From: Rhodococcus jostii RHA1
GTDB lineage: Bacteria; Actinomycetota; Actinomycetes; Mycobacteriales; Mycobacteriaceae
Direction: 5' to 3'
Assembly (NCBI RefSeq): GCF_000014565.1
Contig: NC_008268.1
Span: 3,348,001-3,412,000 of the forward strand
Length of the DNA: 64,000 nt
This document shows positions 18,679 through 27,758 of this stretch, one piece after another (position 1 is the first letter of the stretch; each line of letters begins with the position of its first letter). Both the position numbers and the translations under genes were made by a program. The notes beneath the pieces are model-generated. The model was not told the origin of the DNA. It was given only the letters and a program-made list of their open reading frames with translations, and made no database searches.

Positions 18679-19551
18679 TCAGAGGGTGATTTGCGTCGAG
18701 GCCTGGGCGGGCTTTGCCGGGTTGCTGTTCTCCCACAGGAATGTGTATGCGCCGGGGACGGGTTCGTCCATGACGAAGACAATCCACTCGCCTTCGATCT
18801 TGTTTATCGAGGAGACGTTCTCAGAGATGAATCCGCCGCGCTTGTCGCCGCGGGCGGACTGGCCGTCCGGACCTGACAGTTCGAAGTCGCCGGGGTTGAC
18901 ATCAGAGAACCCACCGGTCGAGCAACGGCCGCAGTTTGCGTTGATCTTGACCCAGACCTCATGCTTGCCCTTCTCGCCGGGCTGGTAGCTCGGCCAGAGA
19001 AATGCCTCGTCCAGGGTGATCTCCATGTCCGTGCCGAATGTCATCCCGACCGGGAGGCCCCTCGGCTCGATGCTCTCGACGCTGTCTTGTTCGGCTAGCG
19101 GGATTCGTGTCTGGTTCTCGTCGGCCTGGCCGTAAACGAGGACGACGCTGTCGATGACGTCGGGTGCGTCCGACGAAGTCTTCACAGATGCCGTGGCCGT
19201 GCCGAACGCTTCCCCGCCGCCAGCGATCTCGGGACTGTCGAATGACAGCTTGACCACTGCGCCATCGACCTCGAGGTATGCCTTGTCGGTAGGAGTGTGG
19301 CTGACTCCGACCAGGTTCTTGTAGTTCAGGTCGAAATCGAGTGTCGTCGACGCATCGTCCGAGTTCGCGGTCACCTTGTCGACGGTGATCTCGAAGCCAT
19401 CGTGCCAGCCGATCTTGTCGATCTCGCGCTCGAATGCCGACTGGCTACCTTCCGACGTGGGTTCAGCGGCCGAGGCTAGTGCGGGGAGCAGGAGAGCTGC
19501 GGGTACAACAGCACTGATCAGAAGAGTCGAGCGAAGGGACTTGGGCCACAT
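18679..19551 (-). CDS. Secreted protein with Ig-like (DUF4352-type) domain
   Basis: 290 residues from ATG 19551. A clear signal peptide (MWPKSLRSTLLISAVV...PALASAAEP, cleavage after ASA) is followed by a beta-rich domain (FEITVDKVTANSDDASTTLDF...). The latter resembles the DUF4352 immunoglobulin-like fold common in lipoproteins and secreted proteins of Gram-positives. A second half contains CGRC and another beta region ending ASTQITL. No lipobox. An upstream in-frame start at 19596 is disfavoured because the signal peptide begins at 19551. Likely an envelope or extracellular component of the element's cargo. Confidence 0.65.
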   Translation of the reverse strand: MWPKSLRSTLLISAVVPAALLLPALASAAEPTSEGSQSAFEREIDKIGWHDGFEITVDKVTANSDDASTTLDFDLNYKNLVGVSHTPTDKAYLEVDGAVVKLSFDSPEIAGGGEAFGTATASVKTSSDAPDVIDSVVLVYGQADENQTRIPLAEQDSVESIEPRGLPVGMTFGTDMEITLDEAFLWPSYQPGEKGKHEVWVKINANCGRCSTGGFSDVNPGDFELSGPDGQSARGDKRGGFISENVSSINKIEGEWIVFVMDEPVPGAYTFLWENSNPAKPAQASTQITL

Positions 19552-20201
19552 AGCGAATCTTTCTTTGGCGGGGGGCAGCGTTTCCGTGCCGATCAACGCT
19601 TCCTAGCTTCTCGCGGACAGGCACGGGATATCTTCGACAGCGGGGTGGAAGTTCCTCACCCCCGATGCTGTTCGTGCACCCGCTCCCTGCGCATCCACGA
19701 CCGAGCCCGACATCGACGAACGCCCCCGGTCGAACACGACCTTGAGCGAGGAGCAGTTCGACCTCTTCGAACAGGACGCTGATCTCTACCTCCGCTCAGC
19801 TCAGGGCCAGCGCCAGGTCCCTGTCGGCGCGGTCACCTGTCGAGCGCGTGCCGATCGATCTCCCTACCCGATTTTCCCTGCCGATCTCGCAGCAAGGCGG
19901 CGCACCCGACGTGCCTGCGGTGGGGCGTCTGCGCGCCGGATATCCCGAGCGATCACGTTTCCAGTGCCTTCGACTGAAATGCGCTCTACATCAATTCTCT
20001 GGAAGACCACCGCATGCCAGGAAAAATGTGGTGCGACACTGAGTTTGGCTACTCCAGACAACAGGGCGGAGAGCGCCGCATCAATTTGTCCCGACGATGC
20101 AGGGGTGAGGAACTTCAGACCTGCCGAGGATATCAATCCGCTTCATTTCGCGGGAATCTTGTCGGGACAGCTAAACCGACAAGCAACACAAGGAGTTTCA
20201 C
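19552..20201. other. Intergenic 650 bp, possible gene remnants
   Basis: Around 19,740-19,830 a forward stretch reads LSEEQFDLFEQDADLYLRSA, which looks like former coding sequence but breaks down after about 35 codons. No complete gene is supported. The end carries the ribosome site (AAGGAG) of the next gene. Confidence 0.35.
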
Positions 20202-20732
20202 ATGTCGAACATCAAGAAGCGCACTGTTACGGCGATTGCCATTGCAGCTTTCGCGCTGTCGGCAGGTGCGGGAATTGCGTCCGCCGAACCGGGGGCGCCC
20301 GGGGGCGCGGGGGGCAGCGCCCCAGGCGCACCCGGGGTCGGCGCACCGGGTTTCGGCGCCCCCGGTACGGGCGGTGACGCGCAGAGCAACGCCGAGACCG
20401 GCAACGCCAATGCCGGTGACGGCGGCGCCGGCGCCCCCGGAATTTCCTTCGGCGGCCCGACCATCGGACTGAACAACGGCGGCGGCAACGGCAACAGTGA
20501 GGTGGGCAGCGGCGGCGACGGCGGCAATGCACGTTCCGGCGACGCCACCACGGGCCCGACCACCGGCGGCGACGGCTTCGGCGGCTGGGGTGTCGGCGGC
20601 AGCGGCGCGGGTGGCAACGGTGGAGCGGCCCCTGGAGGTGACGGCGGCACCATCAAGCAGGCACCTGCACCCTCCAACCAGGGCGGCGGCGGCAAGATCT
20701 GCGGCATCGTCCCGATTCCGATCGTCTGCTGA
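20202..20732 (+). CDS. Secreted glycine-rich protein
   Basis: 176 residues. Signal peptide MSNIKKRTVTAIAIAAFALS...GIASAEP with AxA cleavage, then a Gly/Ala/Asn-rich low-complexity region (GGxGGxG runs, like exported actinobacterial PGRS-type repeats), ending GGGKICGIVPIPIVC with two Cys that could form a disulfide. AAGGAG precedes the ATG by 8 bases. It is paralogous to the gene at 21,280: similar ribosome site and signal peptide, and a shared GPTIGL motif. Role unknown; surface or matrix protein is inferred. Confidence 0.7.
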   Translation: MSNIKKRTVTAIAIAAFALSAGAGIASAEPGAPGGAGGSAPGAPGVGAPGFGAPGTGGDAQSNAETGNANAGDGGAGAPGISFGGPTIGLNNGGGNGNSEVGSGGDGGNARSGDATTGPTTGGDGFGGWGVGGSGAGGNGGAAPGGDGGTIKQAPAPSNQGGGGKICGIVPIPIVC

Positions 20733-20763
20733 TTGCGATTTCCTGCTCATAGGATCGCGGATT

Positions 20764-20814
20764 CCCACAGGGCCGGCTCACCCACGGCGACACGGGGCCG
20801 GTCGGCCCTGTGGG
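20764..20814. terminator. Terminator hairpin after the glycine-rich protein gene
   Basis: CCCACAGGGCCG (20764-20775) pairs with CGGCCCTGTGGG (20803-20814), loop 27, 31 bases after the stop. Confidence 0.6.
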
Positions 20815-21279
20815 GGTCCACATGCACGCCAGGGGACCTGCGGCGTGCCCTTCAGCCCGAGAACGCCAGGGCATCGAGCTATCGGGAGAATGGTGCGCTG
20901 GGCGGTCTGTCTCCGCCCCCGACGATCACCCCGAGCATGGCACGGCGGCGTACCCGCCCCTGAACACGCTGCTTCGAAGCTGCGCTTCCGGGGGCATCGA
21001 CCACTCCTGCGGCAATCACCCAACCGGGGGTCCTTCGTCCTCATTCATCCAGCCCGCGTCAACGCGCACGATTCGCGACTGGACGGTAAGAGGCAGGCGG
21101 GTCACTACTGCTATCCGTCGCCGCAGACCACCGGTTTTCCCTTCGCGCCGGGGTGTCCAGTCGAAGCAATTCCTCGGGATCGGCGGTGAGTCCAAAGACC
21201 GTCAGCCGATCTCGGCGACATCCAACCGTTTCGGGGCGCCCTAGACCTCTCTCGACTTCATCACGCAAGGAGTTTGACC
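20815..21279. other. Intergenic, no gene seen
   Basis: About 465 bases between two secreted-protein genes. Only short unsupported frames; presumably holds the promoter of the next gene. Confidence 0.35.
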
Positions 21280-21585
21280 ATGTCGAACACTATGAAATTT
21301 GCTGTTCCCCTGATCGCCTTCACCGCAGTTGCCCTGTCCGTCAGTGGGGGAATCGCCAGCGCGGAAACCAATGACAGCGGCTGGCCGGGGGACTACAGCT
21401 GGGAAGGGCCGCAAGACACTACCTCGCGCGATTCCTCGGCCGCGCCACCCGCACCGACCGTCTCCGTCCATATCCCCGGTGTTTCACTGCCCGGGATCAC
21501 CGTCGGCGGTGTCGGTGTCGGCACCGACGGTATCGCCTTCCCGGGCCCCACCATCGGCCTGCCCGGGCCGGCTGCGCTGCCGTAA
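21280..21585 (+). CDS. Small secreted protein, paralogue of the glycine-rich protein
   Basis: 101 residues with signal peptide (MSNTMKFAVPLIAFTAVALS...GGIASAE). The mature part is Pro/Gly/Val-rich with VHIPGVSLPGITVGGVGVG and FPGPTIGLPGP. AAGGAG lies 7 bases before ATG 21280, and an in-frame TTG at 21274 is less likely. The 5' leader and signal peptide closely resemble those of the gene at 20,202, so the two are duplicates that diverged in the mature region. Confidence 0.65.
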   Translation: MSNTMKFAVPLIAFTAVALSVSGGIASAETNDSGWPGDYSWEGPQDTTSRDSSAAPPAPTVSVHIPGVSLPGITVGGVGVGTDGIAFPGPTIGLPGPAALP

Positions 21586-21817
21586 CCGCTCTCTCCATCC
21601 GCTGTACGACAACTTCTTTCATCCTCAGCGGATACCGCGGTACGCGGCGGCAGTCCCTCTTTCCACCGTCGGCTCGGTGTTGCGGACGAAGACCCGATGG
21701 TGCGGCATCGGGCACTCGGTCTCCGGGCAGTATTGGGCTCGTGACTCGCGCCACGGCTGGGCCCGGCCCGCGGGGTCGGGGCGTTCCCGGGCGGCGCTGT
21801 CGCTCGAGGTACGAGTT

Positions 21818-23818
21818 TTACCGCTGGTCGGTGGTGGTGCTAGTGGATCTGGTGCTGCGGTGGGTTCGACGGTAGCGGCGTCGACGGCCGATGCGGGCGG
21901 CGCCGACGGCGGCGGCGGCCCCGGCCGCCGCCGCGACTGCCGCACAGGCCACCACGGTGGTGGTGGTGGGTAGACGAGCGGTGAGAATCCAGAGGGCGCC
22001 CACGACCGCGGCGCCGAGCACGCCGGCGGTGACGGTGGCGCCGGTGATTCCGGTGATCCGGCTCCGCCCCCGGCGCAGCGAGCGCAGGAACGATTCGAGG
22101 TAGGCAACGGCGAACAGGGTCAGAGCGGCGAGTCCGACGGCGGCGGCGGTGGTGGTCGCCGGCTGGGTGGTGCGGACCGGAAACGTCCACGTGTCGATCA
22201 CCTGACCGGCCTGGAGCAGGGTCAGGGTTCCGGTGAGCGTTCCGGCCACGAAGTACTGTCCGCCGGGTGGGGGCAGTGTCGCGACCGCGGCACCACCCTG
22301 GTTGATCAGTGGCGCGGCGCCGGTGTTCTTGACCGGGATGTCGAGCACGTCGAGGGCCAGGGTCGCAGTGTCGGCGAGACCGGCACCGGCCACCGTCACC
22401 GACACCGGCACGGTCAGATCGAGGGGGACGGGCGCACCGCCGGCTGGGTCCACGCCGGCGACGGTGACAACGCCGACCGGCGGCACATCGACCGGAGGCG
22501 AACCGAGACCGAGCAAGGCCACCAGAACGGTGATGGCCGTCAGGGCGGCGGCGATGACCAGCGGAACACGAGGGGAGGGGAGATTGACGACGGTGCGGAC
22601 GTTGACGAGGTCGGCGCCCGATACGTCGGCGAGGCGGGCGCCGGGGGCGTGGACGGTGATCGACGGGCGCACCGTCGGCGGCGGTTCGGTGGCACGGGAC
22701 CCGGGCGCTGTCGCGGTGGGTGATGCGGTCGGGTCGATGGATCCGGTCGGTGCCGTCGGGTCAGTGGTTGCTGCCGGGTCGGCCCGGTGCGAGTCGGTGC
22801 CGGGAGGGCCCGGGATGGGTCGTCGGGGTGCGGCGTGTGGCCGGGTCAGCGGCAACGGTGGATGGTCGTCGCTGTCGGTCAGAGTCGGGGTGTGCGGGGG
22901 TCCGAGACCGGTGGCCGAGACGATGGTGTCGGCTCCCATCACCGGGATGCCCTCGGTGGTCAGCCACCCCGGGCCCCAGCGACCGGTGGAGGCGGCGGCC
23001 AGCGCGATCCCGAAGGCCTCTGCGGAGGGGTAACGCAGGGTGGGGTCGGTGGCCAATCCGCGCATGACCACGTCGGCGATCGAGTCGGGGACCGCGGGCG
23101 CGGTCTCCTGCAGCGGGGTGGGGTCGTCGAAGGCGTGCATGAACAGCAGGGCCATGGCGTCGTCAGCTGGCGGGAACGGCAGTTCCCCGGCGAGGAGTTC
23201 GTAGAGCATGGTGGCCAGCGCGTAGACGTCGGTGGCGGGAGTGAGTTCGCCGCCGCGGGCCTGTTCCGGTGCGATGTAGGACGGGGTGCCGAGGACGTCG
23301 CCAGCCTTGGTGGCCAGGGTTTGGTCGCCGCCGATGACTTTGGCGATGCCGAAGTCGGTCACCTTGATCGCCCCGGAGGCCGCGAACAGCAGATTTTCGG
23401 GTTTGATGTCGCGGTGCAGGATGGACCGGTTGTGGGCGGCGGTCAACCCGGCCGCGCAGGCCAGTGCCACCGCGACGGCGGAGTGGGCGTTGAATCCGGT
23501 GCAGGTGAACCTGTTCCACACCGTGCCGCCGGGCAGCAGTTCCATCACCAGCAGGCACAGGCCGTCGTGTTCGACGAAGTCGTAGACCGGCACCACGTGC
23601 GGGTGGTCGAGGGAGGCGAGTAGCTGGCCCTCGGCGGTGAATCGGCGCCGGATGCCCGGGTCGGTGGCGAAGGCGGGCGGGAGCTGTTTGATCGCGACCG
23701 GGCGACCGAGGGCGCGGTGACGGCCGGCGAGCACGATTCCCCATCCGCCATGGCCGAGTTCGCCGCCCACCTCGTACGCGGGGAGGGCGGCGGTCACACG
23801 ATCGATGTCGGTATCCAT
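21818..23818 (-). CDS. Membrane Ser/Thr protein kinase (PknB-like, Hanks type)
   Basis: 666 residues. The kinase domain is at about 14-275: Gly loop GELGHGGWG, catalytic Lys44 (VAIKQL), HRDIKPEN (HRD 135-137), DFG 155-157 (KVTDFGIAKV) and GTPSYIAPEQ. All key residues are present, so it should be active. A Pro/Thr-rich linker (about 300-410) leads to a membrane segment near 425, an extracytoplasmic beta-rich region, then two or three further hydrophobic segments and a basic tail. It is the last gene of a three-gene operon, 12 bp after the upstream gene. An FHA protein diverges upstream of that operon, a classic phospho-Thr reader for such kinases. Confidence 0.9.
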   Translation of the reverse strand: MDTDIDRVTAALPAYEVGGELGHGGWGIVLAGRHRALGRPVAIKQLPPAFATDPGIRRRFTAEGQLLASLDHPHVVPVYDFVEHDGLCLLVMELLPGGTVWNRFTCTGFNAHSAVAVALACAAGLTAAHNRSILHRDIKPENLLFAASGAIKVTDFGIAKVIGGDQTLATKAGDVLGTPSYIAPEQARGGELTPATDVYALATMLYELLAGELPFPPADDAMALLFMHAFDDPTPLQETAPAVPDSIADVVMRGLATDPTLRYPSAEAFGIALAAASTGRWGPGWLTTEGIPVMGADTIVSATGLGPPHTPTLTDSDDHPPLPLTRPHAAPRRPIPGPPGTDSHRADPAATTDPTAPTGSIDPTASPTATAPGSRATEPPPTVRPSITVHAPGARLADVSGADLVNVRTVVNLPSPRVPLVIAAALTAITVLVALLGLGSPPVDVPPVGVVTVAGVDPAGGAPVPLDLTVPVSVTVAGAGLADTATLALDVLDIPVKNTGAAPLINQGGAAVATLPPPGGQYFVAGTLTGTLTLLQAGQVIDTWTFPVRTTQPATTTAAAVGLAALTLFAVAYLESFLRSLRRGRSRITGITGATVTAGVLGAAVVGALWILTARLPTTTTVVACAAVAAAAGAAAAVGAARIGRRRRYRRTHRSTRSTSTTTDQR

Positions 23819-23830
23819 GTGCCGGTCCGA

Positions 23831-24724
23831 TCAACGGGGTCGGTTGGTGCCGAGGGGACGAGTGTGCGGTGGGCCGGTGTCCGACGGCCACCGGTCGGTG
23901 GGACCTTCACCGATCCGCCCGGTCCGGTCGTCGTCCACGCCGTCACCGTCTTCGAGTTCGTCATCGACCATGTCGTCCTCGTCCTCATCCTCGGCCGTGT
24001 CCGGGGTGGGGGTGAGGTAGCCGAGGATGAAGAAACCGACGGCGAATCCGCCGGCGAGAAGCAGCCACCGATCCAGGGTCGGCGCCCACACCCGGGTGGC
24101 GGACAGGGTGAACGCGAGCACCAGCCCGATCCCGACGCCCGGGGTGAGCATCCGCAGGCCGCGTCGCCACCGGTTCTCGTGCAGTCGGCGCCGGGCGATG
24201 CCGAGGACTGCGTCGAGCACCGCGAGTGCGGTGAGCAGCGCCAGCGCCAGCCCGAACAGCCCGTACACCGACATCAGTGAGCCGCGCACATCGGTCACGG
24301 TCGAGATGTCGGCCAGAACGGTCCCATCATCGCCGCGGACGGTAACCGTCCCATTGATCAGGCCGGTGGCCTGCCCGTCGAGCCCGGAGAGGTCGAGCTC
24401 GAAATCGAGAGACTGGGTCTGTCCCGGCGCGACGGTCAACCCGACCGCGGTGTGATAGGAGAAGAAGGTCAACCCGAGGACGTGCCCGGACAGGTCGACC
24501 GCAGCGACGGTGACCGGGGCCGCGGTGGCGTTGTCGAGATTCACCGTCACCTGCGCAGGGCTGTGCGGGTCGAGACGGACCGGATAGGTCGGGCTGGCGG
24601 TGGCGATGTCCTGACCGTTGACGGTCACCGTCATCCCCACCGACTCTGCTGCACCGGCGCCTGGAGCGCCGAGTAGCACTGTCCCGAGGGCAATTACGAG
24701 CGCAATCAACCACCGCATGATCAT
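23831..24724 (-). CDS. Exported Ig-like membrane protein, kinase operon
   Basis: 297 residues. Signal peptide (MIMRWLIALVIALGTVLL...GAGAAES), then a beta-sandwich domain of about 120 residues (QVTVNLDNATAAPVTVAAVDLS...) resembling COG1470/NPCBM-associated Ig-like domains. Two hydrophobic stretches follow (about 155-180 and 205-240), and a very acidic cytosolic-looking tail. The ATG overlaps the stop of the upstream repeat protein as ATGA, indicating translational coupling. Probably forms an envelope complex with that protein and the kinase (inference). Confidence 0.7.
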   Translation of the reverse strand: MIMRWLIALVIALGTVLLGAPGAGAAESVGMTVTVNGQDIATASPTYPVRLDPHSPAQVTVNLDNATAAPVTVAAVDLSGHVLGLTFFSYHTAVGLTVAPGQTQSLDFELDLSGLDGQATGLINGTVTVRGDDGTVLADISTVTDVRGSLMSVYGLFGLALALLTALAVLDAVLGIARRRLHENRWRRGLRMLTPGVGIGLVLAFTLSATRVWAPTLDRWLLLAGGFAVGFFILGYLTPTPDTAEDEDEDDMVDDELEDGDGVDDDRTGRIGEGPTDRWPSDTGPPHTRPLGTNRPR

Positions 24725-26136
24725 GATTCCTCCTCGCGACCCGGCTGTGGAGTGAGAAGGCGTCGACGATAGATCGACAAACCTACGAGCAGGAAGAACA
24801 CGATCACCACGGCGGTGGCGGTGGACCCCGTCGCTTGGCTGACCAGCACGATATCCAGTGGCGCGGCGAACGTGGGACCACAGTCGGCTGAGACATCGTG
24901 ACGTCCGACATCGGCGCCCACTGCGCGTAGCGGTGCTCGGAAGACGCCGGTGTCGTCGGCGCGAACTCCGCCGACTTGCGCACCATCGACCGAGAGCAGT
25001 ACCTCGGCGTCAGGTGGGCATCCTGCTCCGGCCATGGTCACCGCTTCGCCAGGTTCCACGGCCGCCGCGGCGAATACCAGACCGGGCTCTTGTGGTGGTG
25101 GAACCGCGTCGGGGACGACATCAGCAGGAGCGATCAAGCTCGGCACCTCCGGTAGTAGCACAAAGGGCCCTGGAACCATCAACTCTTCTCCTGGCCCCGG
25201 CCTGGATAGCCCCGGAACCTCTCGCACCGGAGTACATCGCGCAGGGTCGGTGCATCCCTCCGGCCATCGAATCGTCGGCGGTGTACACGGCGGGATGATG
25301 CAGGGTCCCTCACCGGTCCGGGTCAGAGGCTCGCGGGGAATGTCGACGCCCTTGCAGGGGAACTCGGGCGGCTCGCAGACCTCGCCACCCTCCCGGGTCA
25401 GAGGCTCGCGGGGAATGTCGACGCCCTTGCAGGGGAACTCGGGCGGCTCGCAGATCTCGCCGCCGCGTATCGGTGGAATGTCGGTGTTGCGCTCGCAGTG
25501 TGTGCCAGCCGGATAGCAGCCACGCCCGATCTCACCCGGGAACTCCTCCGGAATGACCTCCTCGGGTGGCGTCCACGGCTGCTGTTCCGGTGGCGTCCAC
25601 GGCTGCTGCTCGGGTGGCGTCCACGGCTGCTGTTCCGGTGGCGTCCACGGCTGCTGCTCGGGTGGCGTCCACGGCTGCTGCTCGGGTGGCGTCCACGGCT
25701 GCTGTTCCGGTGGCGTCCACGGCTGCTGCTCGGGTGGCGTCCACGGCTGCTGCTCGGGTGGCGTCCACGGCTGCTGTTCCGGTGGCGTCCACGGCTGCTG
25801 CTCGGGTGGCGTCCACGGCTGCTGCTCGGGTGGGACCCAGGGAGCGACACCGCCAGGATCCGGGGAACAGTCCGGTGGCACACAGATCGGTTGCTGATCG
25901 TCGGCGGCCGTGTACGGTGCCGGGTCGAGACCCTCTCCTGGGCCTGGGAGAGGAAGCTGGGGCATCGTCGGCCACGGCGCGACGGGTTGTTGCCGCACAA
26001 CAACGGCGGCCACCGATTGTGGCGCAGCGACCGCGTGCGGGGATCCTGAGGGAAACCCGAAAAACCCGAGAGCGCCGACTGCCACCGGAGTGGACATCAC
26101 CATGACCGACCGCCGCCAACGGGTTGGCCGGGGCAT
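24721..26136 (-). CDS. Surface protein with WTPPEQQP tandem repeats and C-terminal membrane anchor
   Basis: 471 residues from ATG 26136. Signal-type N-terminus (MPRPTRWRRSVMVMSTP...HAVAAPQ), then eleven 8-residue repeats (WTPPEQQP), a Cys-rich part with two 25-residue repeats (EPPEFPCKGVDIPREPLTR), an Ig-like domain and one membrane helix near the C-terminus (AVVIVFFLLVGLSIYRRRL) with a short basic tail. This is a type I membrane protein exposing a Pro-rich stalk. First gene of the kinase operon; its promoter region is shared with the divergent FHA gene. Longer starts (26262, 26349) are possible but would bury the signal peptide. Confidence 0.7.
   Translation of the reverse strand: MPRPTRWRRSVMVMSTPVAVGALGFFGFPSGSPHAVAAPQSVAAVVVRQQPVAPWPTMPQLPLPGPGEGLDPAPYTAADDQQPICVPPDCSPDPGGVAPWVPPEQQPWTPPEQQPWTPPEQQPWTPPEQQPWTPPEQQPWTPPEQQPWTPPEQQPWTPPEQQPWTPPEQQPWTPPEQQPWTPPEQQPWTPPEEVIPEEFPGEIGRGCYPAGTHCERNTDIPPIRGGEICEPPEFPCKGVDIPREPLTREGGEVCEPPEFPCKGVDIPREPLTRTGEGPCIIPPCTPPTIRWPEGCTDPARCTPVREVPGLSRPGPGEELMVPGPFVLLPEVPSLIAPADVVPDAVPPPQEPGLVFAAAAVEPGEAVTMAGAGCPPDAEVLLSVDGAQVGGVRADDTGVFRAPLRAVGADVGRHDVSADCGPTFAAPLDIVLVSQATGSTATAVVIVFFLLVGLSIYRRRLLTPQPGREEES
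25321..25470. repeat. 75-bp direct repeat, two near-identical copies
   Basis: Copies start near 25321 and 25396 and differ at few positions. They encode the Cys-containing 25-residue unit of the surface protein. Confidence 0.8.
25563..25830. repeat. 24-bp tandem repeat, eleven copies
   Basis: Unit ggtggcgtccacggctgctg plus four bases (ttcc or ctcg) that vary in a near-regular pattern, suggesting expansion by 48- or 72-bp blocks. Encodes the WTPPEQQP stalk. Confidence 0.9.
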
Positions 26137-26492
26137 CTGCCCCACCCCCTCGGGTGCGCGTTCGGTACTTTCAGTCTGCGCCGGTGCCGAGCGCCGGGGC
26201 AATACCCGACGCGCACCGAGTTCCGGGCTACCGGGGCAAGTGTGATGACGGGTTCGAAGCATGGCATCTTCTCGGGTCGAAGTGATCGACCTCCAGTGTG
26301 ATGTGTCGGCCACGGCTAAATCTTCACCCTCCGGGTGGACCCTTATCACCCTTCATCGAAACCGGCACGCCGATGCGGGACGGCCGCACACACGACCATG
26401 GTGCCGCGCCGACCTGCGGAATTAGACTGGCAAAAGCAAGGCGAAGCGTCCGACCGAAAGTCGTGTGCCCGAAATTGCCGGGGAGGACGACG
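26137..26492. promoter_or_regulatory. Divergent promoter region of the kinase operon and FHA gene
   Basis: 356 bases between the chosen starts. The forward ribosome site GGGAGG is just before ATG 26493. No perfect palindrome was noticed. Co-regulation of the two transcription units from here is inferred. Confidence 0.4.
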
Positions 26493-27113
26493 ATGAATGC
26501 TCTGAGCGAACCGAACCTCTGCTATCTCGATGGCGGAGACGGCACCCGCGAGTTCGTGTTGTCCGTGGACGTACCGCGGATCACCGTGGGCCGCTCGGAG
26601 AAGGCCGATATCGCGTTGCCGTCAGATCCGAACGTGTCGCGGCTGCACGCCACCATCGAATGGATCGGATCCTATTGGACGGTGACCGATGACGGACTCT
26701 CCCGGAACGGAACCTTCGTCAATGGTGATCGCCTCAGTGGGCGCCGCCGGCTCCACGCCGGTGACGTCATCCGGATCGGATCCTCGTCGCTGACCTTCCG
26801 CACGTTCATTGCGGCCAGCGGGGAGATGACCGGCACCGCCGACTCCCTGCCCACCCGAGCCGCCCTGACCACGGCACAGTTCGCGGTCCTGGTGGAGTTG
26901 TGCCGGCCGTACAAAGACAACGCACTCTTCGCCCACCCCGCCTCGAACCAGGAGATCGCCGACCGCCTATTCTTGACGGTCGACACAGTCAAATGCCATC
27001 TCCGCGTTCTCTTCTCGAAGTTCGGTCTCGAGGATTTACCGAACAACCAGAAACGCATGCAACTCGTCGTCCGAGCCCGACACAGCGGCATCATCGTCGA
27101 CGCCGATCTGTGA
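26493..27113 (+). CDS. FHA domain protein with LuxR/GerE-like C-terminal helix-turn-helix
   Basis: 206 residues. The FHA domain (about 20-100) has the canonical core: VGRSEKADI, SRLHATI and GLSRNGTFVNG, which binds phosphothreonine. The C-terminal 85 residues (ALTTAQFAVLVELCRPY...ASNQEIADRLFLTVDTVKCHL) form a helix-turn-helix like LuxR-type activators. This makes a direct link from Thr phosphorylation to transcription or complex assembly. It diverges from the operon encoding the Ser/Thr kinase, its probable partner. The start is fixed by GGGAGG; frames opening upstream (26298) are not needed. Confidence 0.88.
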   Translation: MNALSEPNLCYLDGGDGTREFVLSVDVPRITVGRSEKADIALPSDPNVSRLHATIEWIGSYWTVTDDGLSRNGTFVNGDRLSGRRRLHAGDVIRIGSSSLTFRTFIAASGEMTGTADSLPTRAALTTAQFAVLVELCRPYKDNALFAHPASNQEIADRLFLTVDTVKCHLRVLFSKFGLEDLPNNQKRMQLVVRARHSGIIVDADL

Positions 27114-27226
27114 ATCCGAGGAAATCTCTCGACCCTCGGCGTCTCGATCGGCCAGGCCGTCGGGGTCCTACGGCTCTCCCTGCTCCGTGCGGCGCCGCCA
27201 CAAGGCCGGTGCACCGGAAGCCGCAC

Positions 27227-27256
27227 CTGCAACCCCACGAGATGCTGGGGTTGCAG
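27227..27256. terminator. Terminator after the FHA gene
   Basis: Perfect 11-bp stem (CTGCAACCCCA, 27227-27237, with 27246-27256) and 8-base loop, about 110 bases past the stop. Confidence 0.65.
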
Positions 27257-27356
27257 TAGTACTGGCCGAATCGGGGTCTATACCTGAGTAGGTTGGGGTC
27301 TTCGGGGCTATTAATGGACGGTACTGATCAACGAGACCCGACTGCAGCCGGTCGGC

Positions 27357-27758
27357 TTATGGCCCAGGCGCCCATCCCTGGCCCTGCACACATAGGATCG
27401 GAATGCCTTCCGGCGTTTGTGAGGCCCTGTCGATCGAGGGGTCGCATGGTTCCCCAATGTTGTGGACACCGACGATCTCGGCGGGGACCCACTTGCCGTC
27501 CGGGTAGTAGTCACTGGAGTAGACGCAGACGATGTCCTCGCCGGTGTTCACGTCGACTCCGACCCGATTTCCTGAGCACCGCTGACCTGCTGCTCCGGGT
27601 ATGGGCTCGGGCTGAACTGCATCGGTGACGTACGCGACCGTTACGCCGCCGCTGACGGTTGCCGGTGGAGCGGCTGAGGCGATGCCGAACCCGAAGGCAA
27701 TCAGGGGCACGATCGCGGCCGATGCAACGGACGCCGCACGCAAGAATCTGTTATTCAT
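27357..27758 (-). CDS. Small secreted protein with four cysteines
   Basis: 133 residues from ATG 27758. Signal peptide MNNRFLRAASVASAAIVPLI...GIASAAP, then a compact domain with GQRCSGNRVGVD, IVCVYSSDYYPDGKW, GEPCDPS and ILCVQGQGW, i.e. four Cys that could pair. The C-terminus GQGWAPGP is typical of small exported actinobacterial proteins. Upstream in-frame starts exist but the signal peptide decides. No function recognised. Confidence 0.65.
   Translation of the reverse strand: MNNRFLRAASVASAAIVPLIAFGFGIASAAPPATVSGGVTVAYVTDAVQPEPIPGAAGQRCSGNRVGVDVNTGEDIVCVYSSDYYPDGKWVPAEIVGVHNIGEPCDPSIDRASQTPEGIPILCVQGQGWAPGP

Noticed and set aside
25563..25830. Possible CRISPR or iteron array
   Set aside because: 24-bp coding tandem repeats inside a surface protein gene; no unique spacers and not next to a replication gene.
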